A stretch of DNA of 64,000 nt, taken from NCBI GenBank assembly GCA_020310875.1, contig CM035441.1, forward strand, positions 86,950,777 to 87,014,776, read 5' to 3'. This DNA is from Ceratopteris richardii (Eukaryota > Streptophyta > Polypodiopsida > Polypodiales > Pteridaceae). A model generated the notes under the pieces. That model had not been told where the DNA came from. It was given only the letters and a program-made list of their open reading frames with translations, and did no database searches. Shown piece by piece: positions 1-10,746 of this stretch (positions within the stretch are counted from its first letter, which is position 1; every line of letters begins with the position of its first letter). Position numbers and translations under genes: made by a program.

Positions 1-2551
1 TGGGGGGCTTCTTGCAGAGATATATCTTCATATATTTCTTTTTAGTGAGGCTGCTTCTTTCGTTGTCTTCTTCGTTTCTTCCTCTTACTTTATTCTCCCT
101 CAACACTGATGAATGCAACTGGCATGTAGCACAAGTGTCTACAAAACCTCTCACACTTACATAAATCCCTGGCCACCAGTAAGCTTCCCTAATCTTCTCA
201 TATGTAGCATAAAATCCTTTGTGACCTGCCCATAAGGTCTCATGCATCTCTCTCATAACTTTTCTCTGAAGACTCCTCGAACTCAATACTCTCTGTGGAC
301 TCTTCACCTTGCCTTTAGCGTGTCGCCAAATAAGCCCATCCTTCAAGAAAAAGTTGTAAGACTTTTTCCTGATGGATCTATACTTATTTGTGGACCAACC
401 GGGGGAAGGTTTCAGAGTACTCAGATATCTTCCAATATCTCTCCACTCACCATCATACTCATTCTCTCGGAACTGCTCATATGCATACACCAATGGATCG
501 TATCTTATCATATGTATATCCTTTTCTACCTCATCATCATCATCAGACTTATCATCGAATTTTGCCCTTGAAAGCATATCAGCCATTGTATTCGACTTCC
601 CAGCTATGTGTACAAATGCAGGATTTATAAACTTTATATAAGAGATCCATCTAAGCATAGCAATATCCGGAGATGAACAATTTGCAATCATGCCAATCAG
701 TGGAAGACAATCGGTCTCAACTATCACATTCGCCCCAATGAAATACTCTTTATCGCTCTTTAAAGCAGTCACTAATCCCCATAACTCTCTCTTAATCTGT
801 GGATATTTTCTTTGGGTATCATGTAGGATCTTAGCACCAAAGCGCACTGCATATCTCTGCCCTTCATCATCATCTTGACCTATGACCCAGCCTATACCAA
901 TAGGACTGGTATCAATGGTCAAAATGATAGGTTTCTGACCTGAATAGTCAACACGCTTCAGAATTGGGGCTTCAATTAGCAGCTGCTTCAGTTTACGCAT
1001 AGCTCTCGACTGTTTCTCTGTCCATACAAACTTCTTTCTCTTTCTCAGGAGATCATATAAGGGGTTCGCAACGTGAGCAAAGTGAGGAATCCATATCACA
1101 TAGAATACACAGGCTCCTAGAAACCTTCTCACCTCACTGACATTACGACACACTTCAGAGATCCTGCTAATGGCCTCAACTTTCTGCGGGTATGGCTTGC
1201 GGCCATAATGTCCACATAGATGTCCTACAATGAGGACCTCATCAACGCCAAAAACCGATTTCTCTAAAGAAAGTGTTAGCCCCACATCTTCAAATCTCTC
1301 AAAGATCCTCTCACAATCAGCAATATGATCTCTCACAAACTTTCTACATCCTGAAGCATCTAAACTCATATCTTTCACTCTTTCCTCACATCCCTTTATA
1401 GGAACATCATCAATAAATGGCATAGTCACAGATGGTATAAAGTCTCGTAAAACCAGGTTCATGGCATTCATCATGTGAGCCACAGAATTCGTCGCTCCCT
1501 GCGGCAAAGTACACATGCGTACAAGGCCCAGTGGAGTCCTCATGGTCGTAATGTCTCTACTCTCCATAGCCAACTGAAACTGGTCATAACCTGAATACAA
1601 GTCTCCCATAGAGTAGATGGAATGCCCAGCAAACGCCTCAGCAAACTCATCCACTATGGGTCCTGTCCCTACATTTCTAATTGTGACTTTATTCACAGGT
1701 TGCAGATCCTGAATGAAACAAAGCTTCCCATTTTTCTTCGGCACTGTAAACCACCTATTCGAATATGGAGCTGAGGAGGGTTCCAATATCCACATGGAAA
1801 TCTTTTCCTTTAGCAGTCTCATCAGCTCAGGCAAGTGAGCCTTTGGGACTGGTATAGGCCGGATATTCCATGGTATATGTGGCACTGTAAAGATAATCAT
1901 GGGAGGTACTTGTTTCGGATCCGCACAACCTATCTCATGTGGAAAAAGTGCAAATGCTTTTTCGTGTTTCTTAATGACTTCAATAAATTTCTGTTTCTCT
2001 TCTTTTCTCAGAAACAATTTCTCTCCAAACTTGATCTCTTTAATAGTCTCATCAGTAAAATGATGCCCTATGAGCTCTCTTCGTCTCAGCATAGGGTCAT
2101 CTGACACTCGCAGATATTTCTCATGACTATCTTCTGGCAATGGCTAAGCTATAGGCTTCACTTTCTTATCCACAGTCTTATACTTTGTATTTACACTTAC
2201 TTCATGCTCTCTCATAAACTCCTCAATCATCTCATACTCTTTGATAGAACTTAGCATAATCATTTCTGATTTCTCATTTCTCTCAAATGCCTTCTCAAGC
2301 TCTTCCATAGTAGTCGAACTTCTCTCCAACTGGATCACATCTTCAATCTTCTCATCAAGTAACATCATTCCTAAATGCTTATAGTGTCTCTCATGAAATT
2401 TTCTGAATTTATTTGAAACATTCTCTTTCTGTAAGCATAGCAACTTGAATGCAGATGAATAAATAGAAAAACTTTCAAATCTATGTACAAAGTCATGCGA
2501 GACATCAAACCAACTCCCACTGTTGTCTCGCTCAACAGTGGATCCTAACAG
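1..2551 (-). CDS. Ty3/gypsy pol of element A: reverse transcriptase, RNase H, integrase zinc domain (cut by left edge)
   Basis: This is the retrotransposon polymerase polyprotein. The frame opens by a -1 shift at 2551-2557 and stays open to base 1 except for one in-frame TAG at 2144-2146. In order I read a linker (2551-2140), the RT with PYSNRWFTVPKKNGK near 1780-1730 and the active-site box FIDDV at 1404-1419 in place of the usual YVDD, RNase H (TIDTSPIG near 900-925), and an integrase H2C2 zinc module with its His pair near 221-250 and CATC near 120-135. The integrase catalytic core must lie left of the window. FIDDV-type RTs with this connection and RNase H wording are, to my knowledge, typical of a fungal Ty3/gypsy group, so the origin is worth testing. 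It is not related to the B/D/E lineage beyond superfamily. The TAG may be a single decay mutation. Confidence 0.88.
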
Positions 2552-2557
2552 AAATTT
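2517..2557 (-). promoter_or_regulatory. Programmed -1 ribosomal frameshift signal between gag-protease and pol
   Basis: Read on the minus strand, the heptamer A AAT TTC (2557-2551) sits in the gag frame two codons before the gag-protease stop TAG (2547-2545), with one codon, TGT, between. Nine bases after the heptamer a perfect 9-bp stem begins: CCACTGTTG (2517-2525) pairs with CAACAGTGG (2533-2541) around a 7-base loop. Slipping back one base enters exactly the frame that encodes pol. Slippery heptamer, spacer and hairpin match the known design of -1 frameshift sites. Use of the site in cells is inferred. Confidence 0.82.
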
Positions 2558-5184
2558 TGATCAGCAGAAGCTCCATACTCTCCAACAGGCATACACTCAT
2601 CATGGTCATGTGAATTAATAGGTTTCTTTCTTATATTCTTTCTATTCCTGGAGTGATTTGGACACACAATCATCACTTGCAAAGACTGTAGACCAGATCT
2701 AGAACGGATTCGTGCATAGGCAGATCCATCATCCATGGCCTTAGTCTCCATTCTTACCTCAGCTATAAAGGGCTGCCCAAGGATAGCCTCATATGAACAA
2801 TGGTCCTGGACAAAGAAGTGAAATTCCTCAGAAATCCCACCTATGGTCACAGGCACAAAGGCGCATGCCCCAAGCAGTGCTCCTGAACCATTATCCGCTG
2901 TCCTCATCCTCCATCCATGATCTTTATCAATCGGCCACCTAAACTTATCATAGAGCTTCTTAGAAATCACATTTATCTCTGATCCTGAGTCAATCAAGGC
3001 CAGAGCAAAACATGACTCCTCGTTGCTCCCTAGCTTCACCTTCATCTCAGGTGTTCCTCTCGCCCAAAAGGTCCTGCTAAACTCACTTTCTGTCTTCCTC
3101 ATTTCATCATCAGGTATGATAGGACCTAGAGAATTTTTATGACACCTGGCAACCTCATCATCATCATCATCAGATGTATCACTCAATGTAACTGCTTCAT
3201 TTGTCACTTGAATATCTTCAGGTGCTTCTTCCATCTCTACATCTTCAGGTAGTGGAAACCTCTTTCTCTTAACCAGCTTTATAAAGCTGTCCTTGAACTC
3301 AGGCTTCGCTATGGAGAAGACCTGCTCCAAGGACATGGTCACTTGGCTCTTCAGTAAAATGTCATTTAATATCTCTCTTGCATCATTTTTCCTTTCCAAC
3401 TCAGAAATTAATACAGCCTTTGGAGTTCTCTTCTTTTTCTTCTTCTTTTCTTTGTCAGCCTCTTGAATACTTTCTTGAATTTCATCTTTCTTTTGAACCG
3501 GTTCAGGTTCTTTCTCCTTTTCTTTAGTCGGTTCTTGAATTTTAGTTGGCCCAGCCGGCCTCTTTCCCTCTCTTATCTCTTTCCTCTTTGCCTCTTCCTT
3601 TGAAACAACAGGCTCTTTGAATTGTACTTTCTTTTCTGGCTCTTTAGCTTTTTCTTTGGCCTCTTGGCTTTGCTTTCTAGTCACTCTTCTTTCAGGCTCA
3701 GTCTCTTCCTGACTCTCATCCCTTTTCCTCTTTTCCTCCACATTGGCTATGTGCGAATAGACCGAGGATTCATCAACAGGAGACTTCCAGGCAGTCTTCT
3801 GCATGATGGCATCCCTAGCCCTCACTAAAGCCTCTATGGAATAATTTCTTTGGGGTCGAGGTCTAGGCACTTTTTCATCTTCCTCCTCTACAAGCTCTAA
3901 CTGTGTGGCTGATGTACTTGCATTATTGCCAGATAAATCTTCATAAAACTTCTTCATTCCTCCCTTTCCCCAATTCACAGGTAGAGGAAGGCGGGTCCTG
4001 AAGTCACATAACTTCTTATCGATATCTATCACCAATTGATGCTCTTTTGCTAGCTTAAGCTCTTCACAGGCATATGAAAAATGCTCTTGTGCATCACACC
4101 ATACACATCTCTTAGCCCCTCCAAACCCACCAGTCTCTCGTCTCTCAAAAGGTCCAGTGTTTCTTTGAAATGTGGTTTGCACTGGTGGTGTAGGTATCTG
4201 TTGGGCAACAGGCTGCACTGGAGGTGCAGGCTGTGGCATCACATAGCCTTGCATATTTGGAATGGGCATAGTGCCTCTCTGTAATGTATCTACATAACTC
4301 GTACTCGCCTGAGGAGGAGTGGGGTCCTGATATCCCATAGAATTAACTTTATTGTGAATACTCGCCATTTCTTTTGACATAGACGCTTGCATCGTAATAA
4401 GATTCTCTATCTGTCGACTGAGAATCTCAACCTGTATCTCCATTGGCAATCGCAAAGTGGACGCAACATTAGCAAAAGCTGCCGTTGCAGGCACATTTGG
4501 AATTGCCGGAAGTGAAGCTTCCCTAGGCGGTTGTGGTGTTACCACTGTAGGTCTATCGTATAACACCGCCTGGCGTTGCCTCATTTGGGCAACCGCTTCT
4601 ACCTCTCTCCTCACTACACCCCAATCTTCAGTAAATCCAAATCTCTTCCCAGGCTCTTCAATCCTCCTTTCGACCTCAGTCCTGTCTTCAAGACTTAAGA
4701 TCCTAAGGAAAGATATAACTAGGTCAGGTTTTAAAGCATCTAAATCGGCATGTGGAATTTGTTCATATCTTCTCAAGAACTCATTCAAAAGTTGAGTGAG
4801 GGATGCAGTGGGCTTTGGAGAGCTTATCCACCGCAAGAACCCTTCTCTACTGTGTTGGGAAAAATCTTCTAGATAAAACAGCTTATGCAATTCTTTTCTG
4901 AATTCGGCCGAAGGCTTTGCAATATGCGTTGTAATAGGGGCTAAAATGGATCCTGATACTACCCGTGTGAAGTAGTGTGAAAACACATCCTCGGGTAGAC
5001 CATAAATCCGTGCCTGTTCCTCAAAAACATCTAGGTACTCGGTTACATTCAAGCCTGTAAACTTCCCTTTTTCTTTCAATACCGCTTGGACTACACGGGC
5101 CCCTTGTTTCTCTATTACCAACTCCTTGAATATATCCTCCATCTCTCTTCTCTGCTCTGTCCTAGAACGTAACACAAGGTCCAA
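2545..5184 (-). CDS. Gag-protease of element A
   Basis: The ORF is 879 codons and intact. The upstream limit (5184) is a TTG; the first ATG is at about 5142 (MEDIFKELV), which I think is the real start. The N-terminal 200 residues look like a retrotransposon Gag core. Then come a Pro/Gln-rich stretch, a classical CX2CX4HX4C zinc knuckle (CVWCDAQEHFSYAC, about residue 358), a long Lys/Glu-rich charged region (about 480-600), and an aspartic protease with DSGS (ALIDSGSEINVIS, about residue 729) followed by ILGQPF. It would make virus-like-particle protein plus the maturation protease. Pol follows in the -1 frame with the frameshift cassette at the overlap. The single open frame suggests the element moved fairly recently. 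Confidence 0.88.
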   Translation of the reverse strand: MDLVLRSRTEQRREMEDIFKELVIEKQGARVVQAVLKEKGKFTGLNVTEYLDVFEEQARIYGLPEDVFSHYFTRVVSGSILAPITTHIAKPSAEFRKELHKLFYLEDFSQHSREGFLRWISSPKPTASLTQLLNEFLRRYEQIPHADLDALKPDLVISFLRILSLEDRTEVERRIEEPGKRFGFTEDWGVVRREVEAVAQMRQRQAVLYDRPTVVTPQPPREASLPAIPNVPATAAFANVASTLRLPMEIQVEILSRQIENLITMQASMSKEMASIHNKVNSMGYQDPTPPQASTSYVDTLQRGTMPIPNMQGYVMPQPAPPVQPVAQQIPTPPVQTTFQRNTGPFERRETGGFGGAKRCVWCDAQEHFSYACEELKLAKEHQLVIDIDKKLCDFRTRLPLPVNWGKGGMKKFYEDLSGNNASTSATQLELVEEEDEKVPRPRPQRNYSIEALVRARDAIMQKTAWKSPVDESSVYSHIANVEEKRKRDESQEETEPERRVTRKQSQEAKEKAKEPEKKVQFKEPVVSKEEAKRKEIREGKRPAGPTKIQEPTKEKEKEPEPVQKKDEIQESIQEADKEKKKKKKRTPKAVLISELERKNDAREILNDILLKSQVTMSLEQVFSIAKPEFKDSFIKLVKRKRFPLPEDVEMEEAPEDIQVTNEAVTLSDTSDDDDDEVARCHKNSLGPIIPDDEMRKTESEFSRTFWARGTPEMKVKLGSNEESCFALALIDSGSEINVISKKLYDKFRWPIDKDHGWRMRTADNGSGALLGACAFVPVTIGGISEEFHFFVQDHCSYEAILGQPFIAEVRMETKAMDDGSAYARIRSRSGLQSLQVMIVCPNHSRNRKNIRKKPINSHDHDECMPVGEYGASADQNFC

Positions 5185-5960
5185 CGTAAGTGGCTCAATT
5201 ATCTCTCTAAGCTCTGAGTAGAGATCAGAGAAGAGGCTTGATGAGTCACAAGCCAGGAGGTAAAGGTCAGTCTAAGCTCTCTGATTTGCCTAGGCCAAAG
5301 TCTAGTCGAACTGTCCTCTCTTTGATTCCCAAGATTTCAATGTATTTTCCCCTCTTTCAATGAGAAATTTCTAATGTTTTCTAACGTTTTGTCTAAGCTA
5401 GAAATCAGTAAGTCCCTAGTCTAAGCGGGAAAAAAAGTGCTCACACGTATGGACTAAACTAATGCAGAGTGTGGATGCTCAAACTCAGACAGCAAGACAG
5501 TCTTTCTGTTCAATGTGTGTGTGAAACAATGCAAAATTCAAATAACTTGAAGTGCTAGTACCTGGAGTCTCTGTCTGATGCCGAGGTTCTTGTCTCTTTC
5601 CTCAAGGAGTAGGTGACGCGATGAGGATCACCGGGGAAACCGCCTCGCTTCACGTCGGGTTCAGGTGTCGGGAAGAAGGAGGTCGTGGCGGGAAGCCGGC
5701 GCGTGGGGTTGGATCAGGCCCCGCTCTGGTGCACCGTTCCCGCTGTCCTGCGAGCGGCGTCTGCGCGCTGGGCGCCTCGCCTGTGCTCTCCGGAGTGTGC
5801 GCAATCCTCGTATGGCCCCTCGCCCCTCGGAAGTGTCGAGACGTGGGACCGTGGGCGTCGGAAAGAGACGATCGGATACCGCAGTGAAACACGTGATGTA
5901 GATCAAGCTCGAAGATACAATCGGAAATGAAACTGAAGCCTCCAATAAGATTAATGATAC
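5185..5960 (-). other. Leader/LTR-proximal region of element A, with a GC-rich island
   Basis: No coding support. About 5185-5600 is ordinary AT-rich leader; I could not find a convincing tRNA primer-binding site. About 5600-5900 is a sharp GC-rich, CpG-rich island. Several ORFs overlap there in both strands, as expected from base composition, and none shows a recognisable domain. It could be promoter or LTR sequence of A. LTR borders cannot be fixed because the other LTR is outside the window. Confidence 0.5.
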
Positions 5961-5968
5961 AAACAGGC

Positions 5969-6090
5969 CGCTACAGTGCGAGCCGAGGGTACAATAAAAC
6001 CGCTACAGTGCGGTGCGATGATACAGTATAAAAGCCGCCGCTACAGTGCGGGCCGGCTAGTGTCTACTCTAGATCCCTCGCTACAGTGCG
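5969..6090. repeat. Four interspersed copies of a 12-base motif CGCTACAGTGCG
   Basis: Exact copies at 5969-5980, 6001-6012, 6039-6050 and 6079-6090 are spaced 32, 38 and 40 bases apart. Between the first three lie similar GATACA..TAAAA words, including a plus-strand TATAAAA near 6027-6033. The ends CGC/GCG make the motif partly self-complementary. Function is unknown; a protein-binding or leader motif is possible. Confidence 0.8.
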
Positions 6091-6231
6091 AGAAACTGCC
6101 CACGGGATTCCCCTCGGATCCTGTAGTCGAAGCTTTTCTTTAGGTCTTTACTTCGGTCCTTTCTTTTCTTCAAGTATCCTCCGCAATGGCCTTCCTTCTC
6201 TTTACTTGAGATAATCAGAGATCGCATAAAC

Positions 6232-6490
6232 CTGGAGGAGACGATCCACAAGGGCAATCCACAGGATGGGGTACTCTTTACTTCGGTCTTCAATCACTTG
6301 ATATACTGGAGGAGACGATCCACAAGGGAAATCCACAGGATGGGGTACTCTTTACTTCGGTCTTCAATCACTTGATATACTGGAGGAGACGATCCACAAG
6401 GGCAATCCACAGGATGGGGTACTCTTTACTTCGGTCTTCAATCACTTGATATACTGGAGGAGACGATCCACAAGGGCAATCCACAGGATA
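6232..6490. repeat. 74-bp tandem repeat, about 3.5 copies
   Basis: Units begin with CTGGAGGAGACGATCCACAA at 6232, 6306, 6380 and 6454, exactly 74 bases apart, and are almost identical (one substitution seen in the second unit). The last unit breaks off near 6490. The array lies between the CGCTACAGTGCG cluster and a minus-strand TATA-like site, so it is probably part of the LTR or leader of element A. No coding potential is evident. Confidence 0.9.
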
Positions 6491-6514
6491 GGGAAGAAAC
6501 AAATGAGTATAGAC

Positions 6515-6524
6515 TTATTTATAG
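6515..6524 (-). promoter_or_regulatory. TATA-like box, minus strand
   Basis: The minus strand reads CTATAAATAA. Start of transcription would fall about 30 bases downstream, at the edge of the 74-bp repeats and upstream of element A gag. Alternatively it is chance in AT-rich DNA. Confidence 0.4.
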
Positions 6525-7073
6525 GCCCCTCCCTAGGACTTCCTTCTAGAACGTTCTAACCTCCTTAATGAAATTTCTATTTTTAGCATACTTTTAATTT
6601 TTCCTTAGACTATGGTTTTGATTTCACACTGGATATTTACAGTTTAATTGGTTTTTAGGGTTTGACCTATAGAAACTGCCATTTCCAAGGGTCCGGCCTA
6701 GGATTTATGATCGGGAAAATCAGGGTTTTGCTCACAATTAACTCAAGATCATCAATTTAATGGTTTATTTACAGTTCGGACCTAAACTCCAAGGGTTTCC
6801 AAGGGTTCGAGTTCATTTTTCATGGGATAAACCCTCCTTTTCAGTCAGTTTCAAGGGTCAAACATAAAGTTTTCATGGGTCTAACGTCAGTTATTTACAT
6901 GCACCATTCTAACGCACATCTCTAACATGGTTTCTTATCACACAAGAAATCAAATCAGTCAAATCATGCACGAAATATTCCCTCTTCAATCAAAACATTA
7001 TACAAAACTCATAAATTTATGGACTCTTGAAAAAGAATCATGCACACTTCCCTGCGAGATTTCATCCCGACAG
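6525..7073. other. Non-coding stretch at the A/B junction
   Basis: AT-rich, no supported ORF and no recognised element. On the minus strand a possible LTR start TGTTAGAG reads from 6927, which could be the 5' boundary of element A, with element B leader sequence beginning just after it. That would place A as an insertion in the leader of B. The partner end is outside the window, so this is inference. Confidence 0.35.
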
Positions 7074-7640
7074 CGATACCATCATAAGTATCGTATCGCT
7101 TTGGTTCTCCGGTATCGTATCGTGAGGACCGGGATATCGTATCGTCCCTTATTTTACTATCGTATCGGCGAACCCCTACAAGTATCGTATCACTTTATTA
7201 CCTAGTGAAGTATCGGGACACCATACCTGGTATGGTATCGTCTCATTGTCAAGAGGTATATCGCGATACCAAGTGGATATCGTATCAGCCTTCGCAGGTG
7301 ATATCGTATCATGTGAGGAAGTTGGTATCATATCGGGCATTGATCAAGTATCGTATCGTGATCAGCAGTAGTATCGTATCACCTTAATTCCTAGTGAAGT
7401 ATCGCGACACCGTACCTGGTATCGTATCGTACAAGCTGGTGGTATCGTATCGCCGCGTGTACTAGTATCGTATCGCCTCCTTATCAGGGATCGTATCGCG
7501 ATACCAAATTCGTATCGTATCGGGAGGGTTGTTGGTATCGTATCGTATCAGTTATCCAGAATCGTATCGCCTGCTGCAGACAGTATCGTATCGCGTTGCC
7601 TTCTGGTATCGTATCACGGCCAAGGCAGTATCGCATGGAA
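7074..7640 (+). repeat. Array of about 20 TATCGTATCG/A motifs in the leader of element B
   Basis: The 10-base word TATCGTATCG (or ...CA) recurs roughly every 23-30 bases, separated by mostly unique spacers of about 10-18 bases. Some places carry the opposite orientation, making palindromes such as GGTATCGCGATACC-like sites near 7260 and 7495. A larger unit (CCTAGTGAAGTATCG with its flank) occurs near 7201 and again near 7391. The array ends about 100 bases before the gag start of B. Short ORFs across it only reflect the repeat. Confidence 0.88.
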
Positions 7641-7746
7641 GTGGTATCATCCAGATTGACACTAGCATTTTGTCAAGCAAATTGAGGCATTGGGAGAGCC
7701 ACTCAAGGAGAATCTCTGGGACTTATAGAGAGACTTAGGAGGGTGA

Positions 7747-10746
7747 ATGAACCTGAGGTCAGGAAGAGTGCTAAGTAGCCGAAGAAGCGTCATATCTTCT
7801 ATGGGAAGTGCTGCCCAGGTTAGTCATCACTCTGTCTACTCAGAGACCTCTAATGATTCCGAGGAGGAAATACCTATGGCTTCGGAAGACATGCAGGGTC
7901 CAACACCAAATAGAAATTTCATGTTTATTGTTGAGGGAGATTACCGTACCTCCTTACAGTATATGTCTACCAATGCCCAGGAGATCCCTATCTACCTGGA
8001 TGGCTTAAATAGATCGGTGGCTAGGATGGTAACTTCCATGAATGCCACGATCATACCCCGACCTGCTGTCAAGTACGAGGGAGGTGCATACGTAGACAAA
8101 ATTGGTCACATCTACATTGTGACTGAACTTCGTGAGATGATCAATGAAAGGGGAGAGTTAGTGGAACCAGACAACTCCGAAAGAACACACCCTGAAGAGT
8201 TAGTGACTACCCCTAGGGGCAGGTCTTGAGTATCACGAGTCATGAGAGGAGATTTGATACCTCAAGACGACTACTTGTTGGAGGTCTATATGATTCATGG
8301 ATTAGAGTTATTGCTTCAAACAGACTTACCTGCTCCAGGAAGAGAAGAAAGCCCCATGACATTTTATGAGCTACAAGACCCAGATGATGAAACTAGACTC
8401 ACATACATGGACAAGGATCAACGGAGATATTGGCCCGTGAGTGTCTTAGACAAGGCTCGGCTGAGATACATGGGTGCACCTGTATTTCCTCAAAGAGATC
8501 AAGCTACCACCTCACAAAATCCTTTTGGAAATCAACAAGAGATGGAACATACCACATCAAGACAGACCAGCCAACGAAGTGTTCCCAACCATACTCATGT
8601 ACAATTTGCGACTCCAGGAGTGCAAATGCACAATCAGACCCACGCAGGGGTAGGTAATCAGTACAGACCACCAGTAAGACCACGACCACCGGTAGGAGGA
8701 CAGCCTGGAATACCTCCAATAAGACCAGCTATCCCAATCTTCCTTGTAATGCCCAGACCGCCTGAACCTATGAGAAGACTGAGACCTATCCAAGTGGCAA
8801 AGTGTGTAAGAAATCACTACGATGGATTGGGGGAACCCTATGATCACATTGCAGAATTTAAACAAGTTCTAAGGGAAGAACAAGTAGATGACTTCTTTGT
8901 GCAGTATGAGTCTTTTGGACTCACCCTCACAGGGACGGCTCTAACTTGGTTCCAACCCTTGGATCCCAATCAATTTGGAAACATGGAACAATTTTTTCAA
9001 GAATTCATAGGGGAATTCACGAAGAGAGGAATTAAACACAATTCTGCGTTATTAATCCACAGCTTTAAACAAAACCCTAATGAAACTGTGAAGACGGCGG
9101 CTAGAAGATTCAATCAGTATGTGGATAGATGCCCAATTGTCGAGAGACCCACGCAACAAAAAATGATTTCATTGTTTTTGGATGGACTTACAAACGGAAC
9201 TTTAAGAACGCTAGTGTACGTGAAGAGGTTACAAACTTTGAGTGAGTGTCTTCAAGAGTGCATTGATTTGGAGGATAACCTAGCCGAGGATCTCAAAAGT
9301 ACACCCAACCTCACTAAATCAGAAGATTCAAGGAGCACCATCACATCCAACTCCAGTAACATGGAAGAATTGGCGGAGCTATTAGCAAAGAAACTAGGAG
9401 TTCAGGGGCAAAGAGCTTACCAACACCTAGCTCAAAGAGTGTCTATGCTACGGAGATGTAACTTATGTGGAGGAGATCACCCCTCACACTTGTGTGTACG
9501 AGGAGGGGTTGGTGCACAACCTATGTATCCATACAACAGGCAGAAACAACAAGGGACTTCTTTGTACTGCCACATAGAACAAAAATACACCAACCACGCT
9601 ACTGAGAACTGTCCTTTCAATAGGCAAGCACACCCTTTCCAACCACCGCCGTATCGACCATATGGATATCCACCTAGGGAGCCGGGCAGAGAGATATCGA
9701 GATACAACCCATATCCAACTCCAGCAGGAGCATCAAGGCCATATGAACAGGCGCCATATCCACCACCACAACCAGTGCTAGGACCCCAACTGTCGCAACC
9801 TCAGCAAGTAGTACCGGTGAAATATGCTCAACCGGAAGAGAACTTAGAGAGAGCTATAGTACCAGCATCGACAATGACCAATGTAGAATCAACAAACCCC
9901 AGAGATGAACTGCCACCAGGAGATTACCACCCATACGAAGCCAACATGTTAGAATATGAATCTGCATATGATGCGGCTTATTATGGATATGAAGGCTATG
10001 ATCAGACTTATGGAGCAGAGACGGCCACCTTAATGTATACAGCTCCTAAAGCACAACCAACCATGAGACCACCCATTAGACCACCTATGCAGAGAGGACC
10101 ATGCTATAGATGCGGAGGAGGCCATTTCATTAGAGAATGCCCTCGACCTTACAACCCTCCACCACCAAGGATTTGGGAAGGATATTGTAGTGATTGCGGA
10201 AAGGAACATCTTTTCAGAGACTGCCCTAAGAATCCGACAAAAACCCAAGAAACTTCACCAATCAACGTGATTGAGGTCATAGAAGGATCTGGAAGTGATA
10301 AGGAGTACGTTGTGCCACTAAAGGCCATTACCAGAGCCCAAACGAAGCAACAAAAAGGAAAATAGCTAGAAGAGAAACAAGAGAGCAATAAAACTATAAA
10401 CCCTAAAATTCAGGTAGTCGAGGATTCTGAGGATCCACATGAAAATTCCCAGAACACGAAAGTACAAAAATGGAAGGAAAGACGAGAAAAACTCAAAGAT
10501 AAATGGGCAAGAAATAAGAGTCAAGACAGTAAGAAACAAACCAAAGACGTGAATGAGCATAAAGAACAAAAAACTCAGAAGGAGATCCCTGAGCCACTAC
10601 GTACTCAAGAGGTAGAGAAGCCAGGATCAATTCTAGCTGACCCAAAGCCAGACGACTTAGACATGTGGTTGAAAGCTTACCAGGCTAGAATTAAAATGGG
10701 CCCAATATGGAGCAACATGAAAAACTCTACCCTCAAGGGGAATTAG
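7747..10746 (+). pseudogene. Gag of Ty3/gypsy element B (two in-frame stops)
   Basis: One frame runs from 7747 to 10746 with TGA at 8227-8229 and TAG at 10363-10365. The capsid-like Gag core (about 8760-9300, e.g. YDHIAEFKQVL, TALTWFQPL, HSFKQNP) matches element D closely. Three zinc knuckles of CX2CX3HX4C spacing follow: CNLCGGDHPSHLC, CYRCGGGHFIREC and CSDCGKEHLFRDC. Between them is a Pro/Tyr/Gln-rich linker. Past the TAG the same frame is Lys/Glu-rich and ends in PGSILADPKPDDLDMWLKAY, a segment also present at the start of D pol. The stops could be decay (CGA to TGA, CAG to TAG). The leader array lies directly upstream. Confidence 0.82.

Noticed and set aside
5621..5945. Several overlapping ORFs in the GC-rich island
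   Set aside because: Few stops are expected in GC-rich DNA; no start context, domain or homology visible.
7074..7640. CRISPR-like array (short repeats with unique spacers)
   Set aside because: Units are about 10 bases, spacers about 10-18 bases and irregular, and they lie in a plant retrotransposon leader with no cas genes.
6927..7738. ORFs with repeated SYRI-type peptides in the B leader
   Set aside because: Artefacts of the TATCGTATCG repeat.
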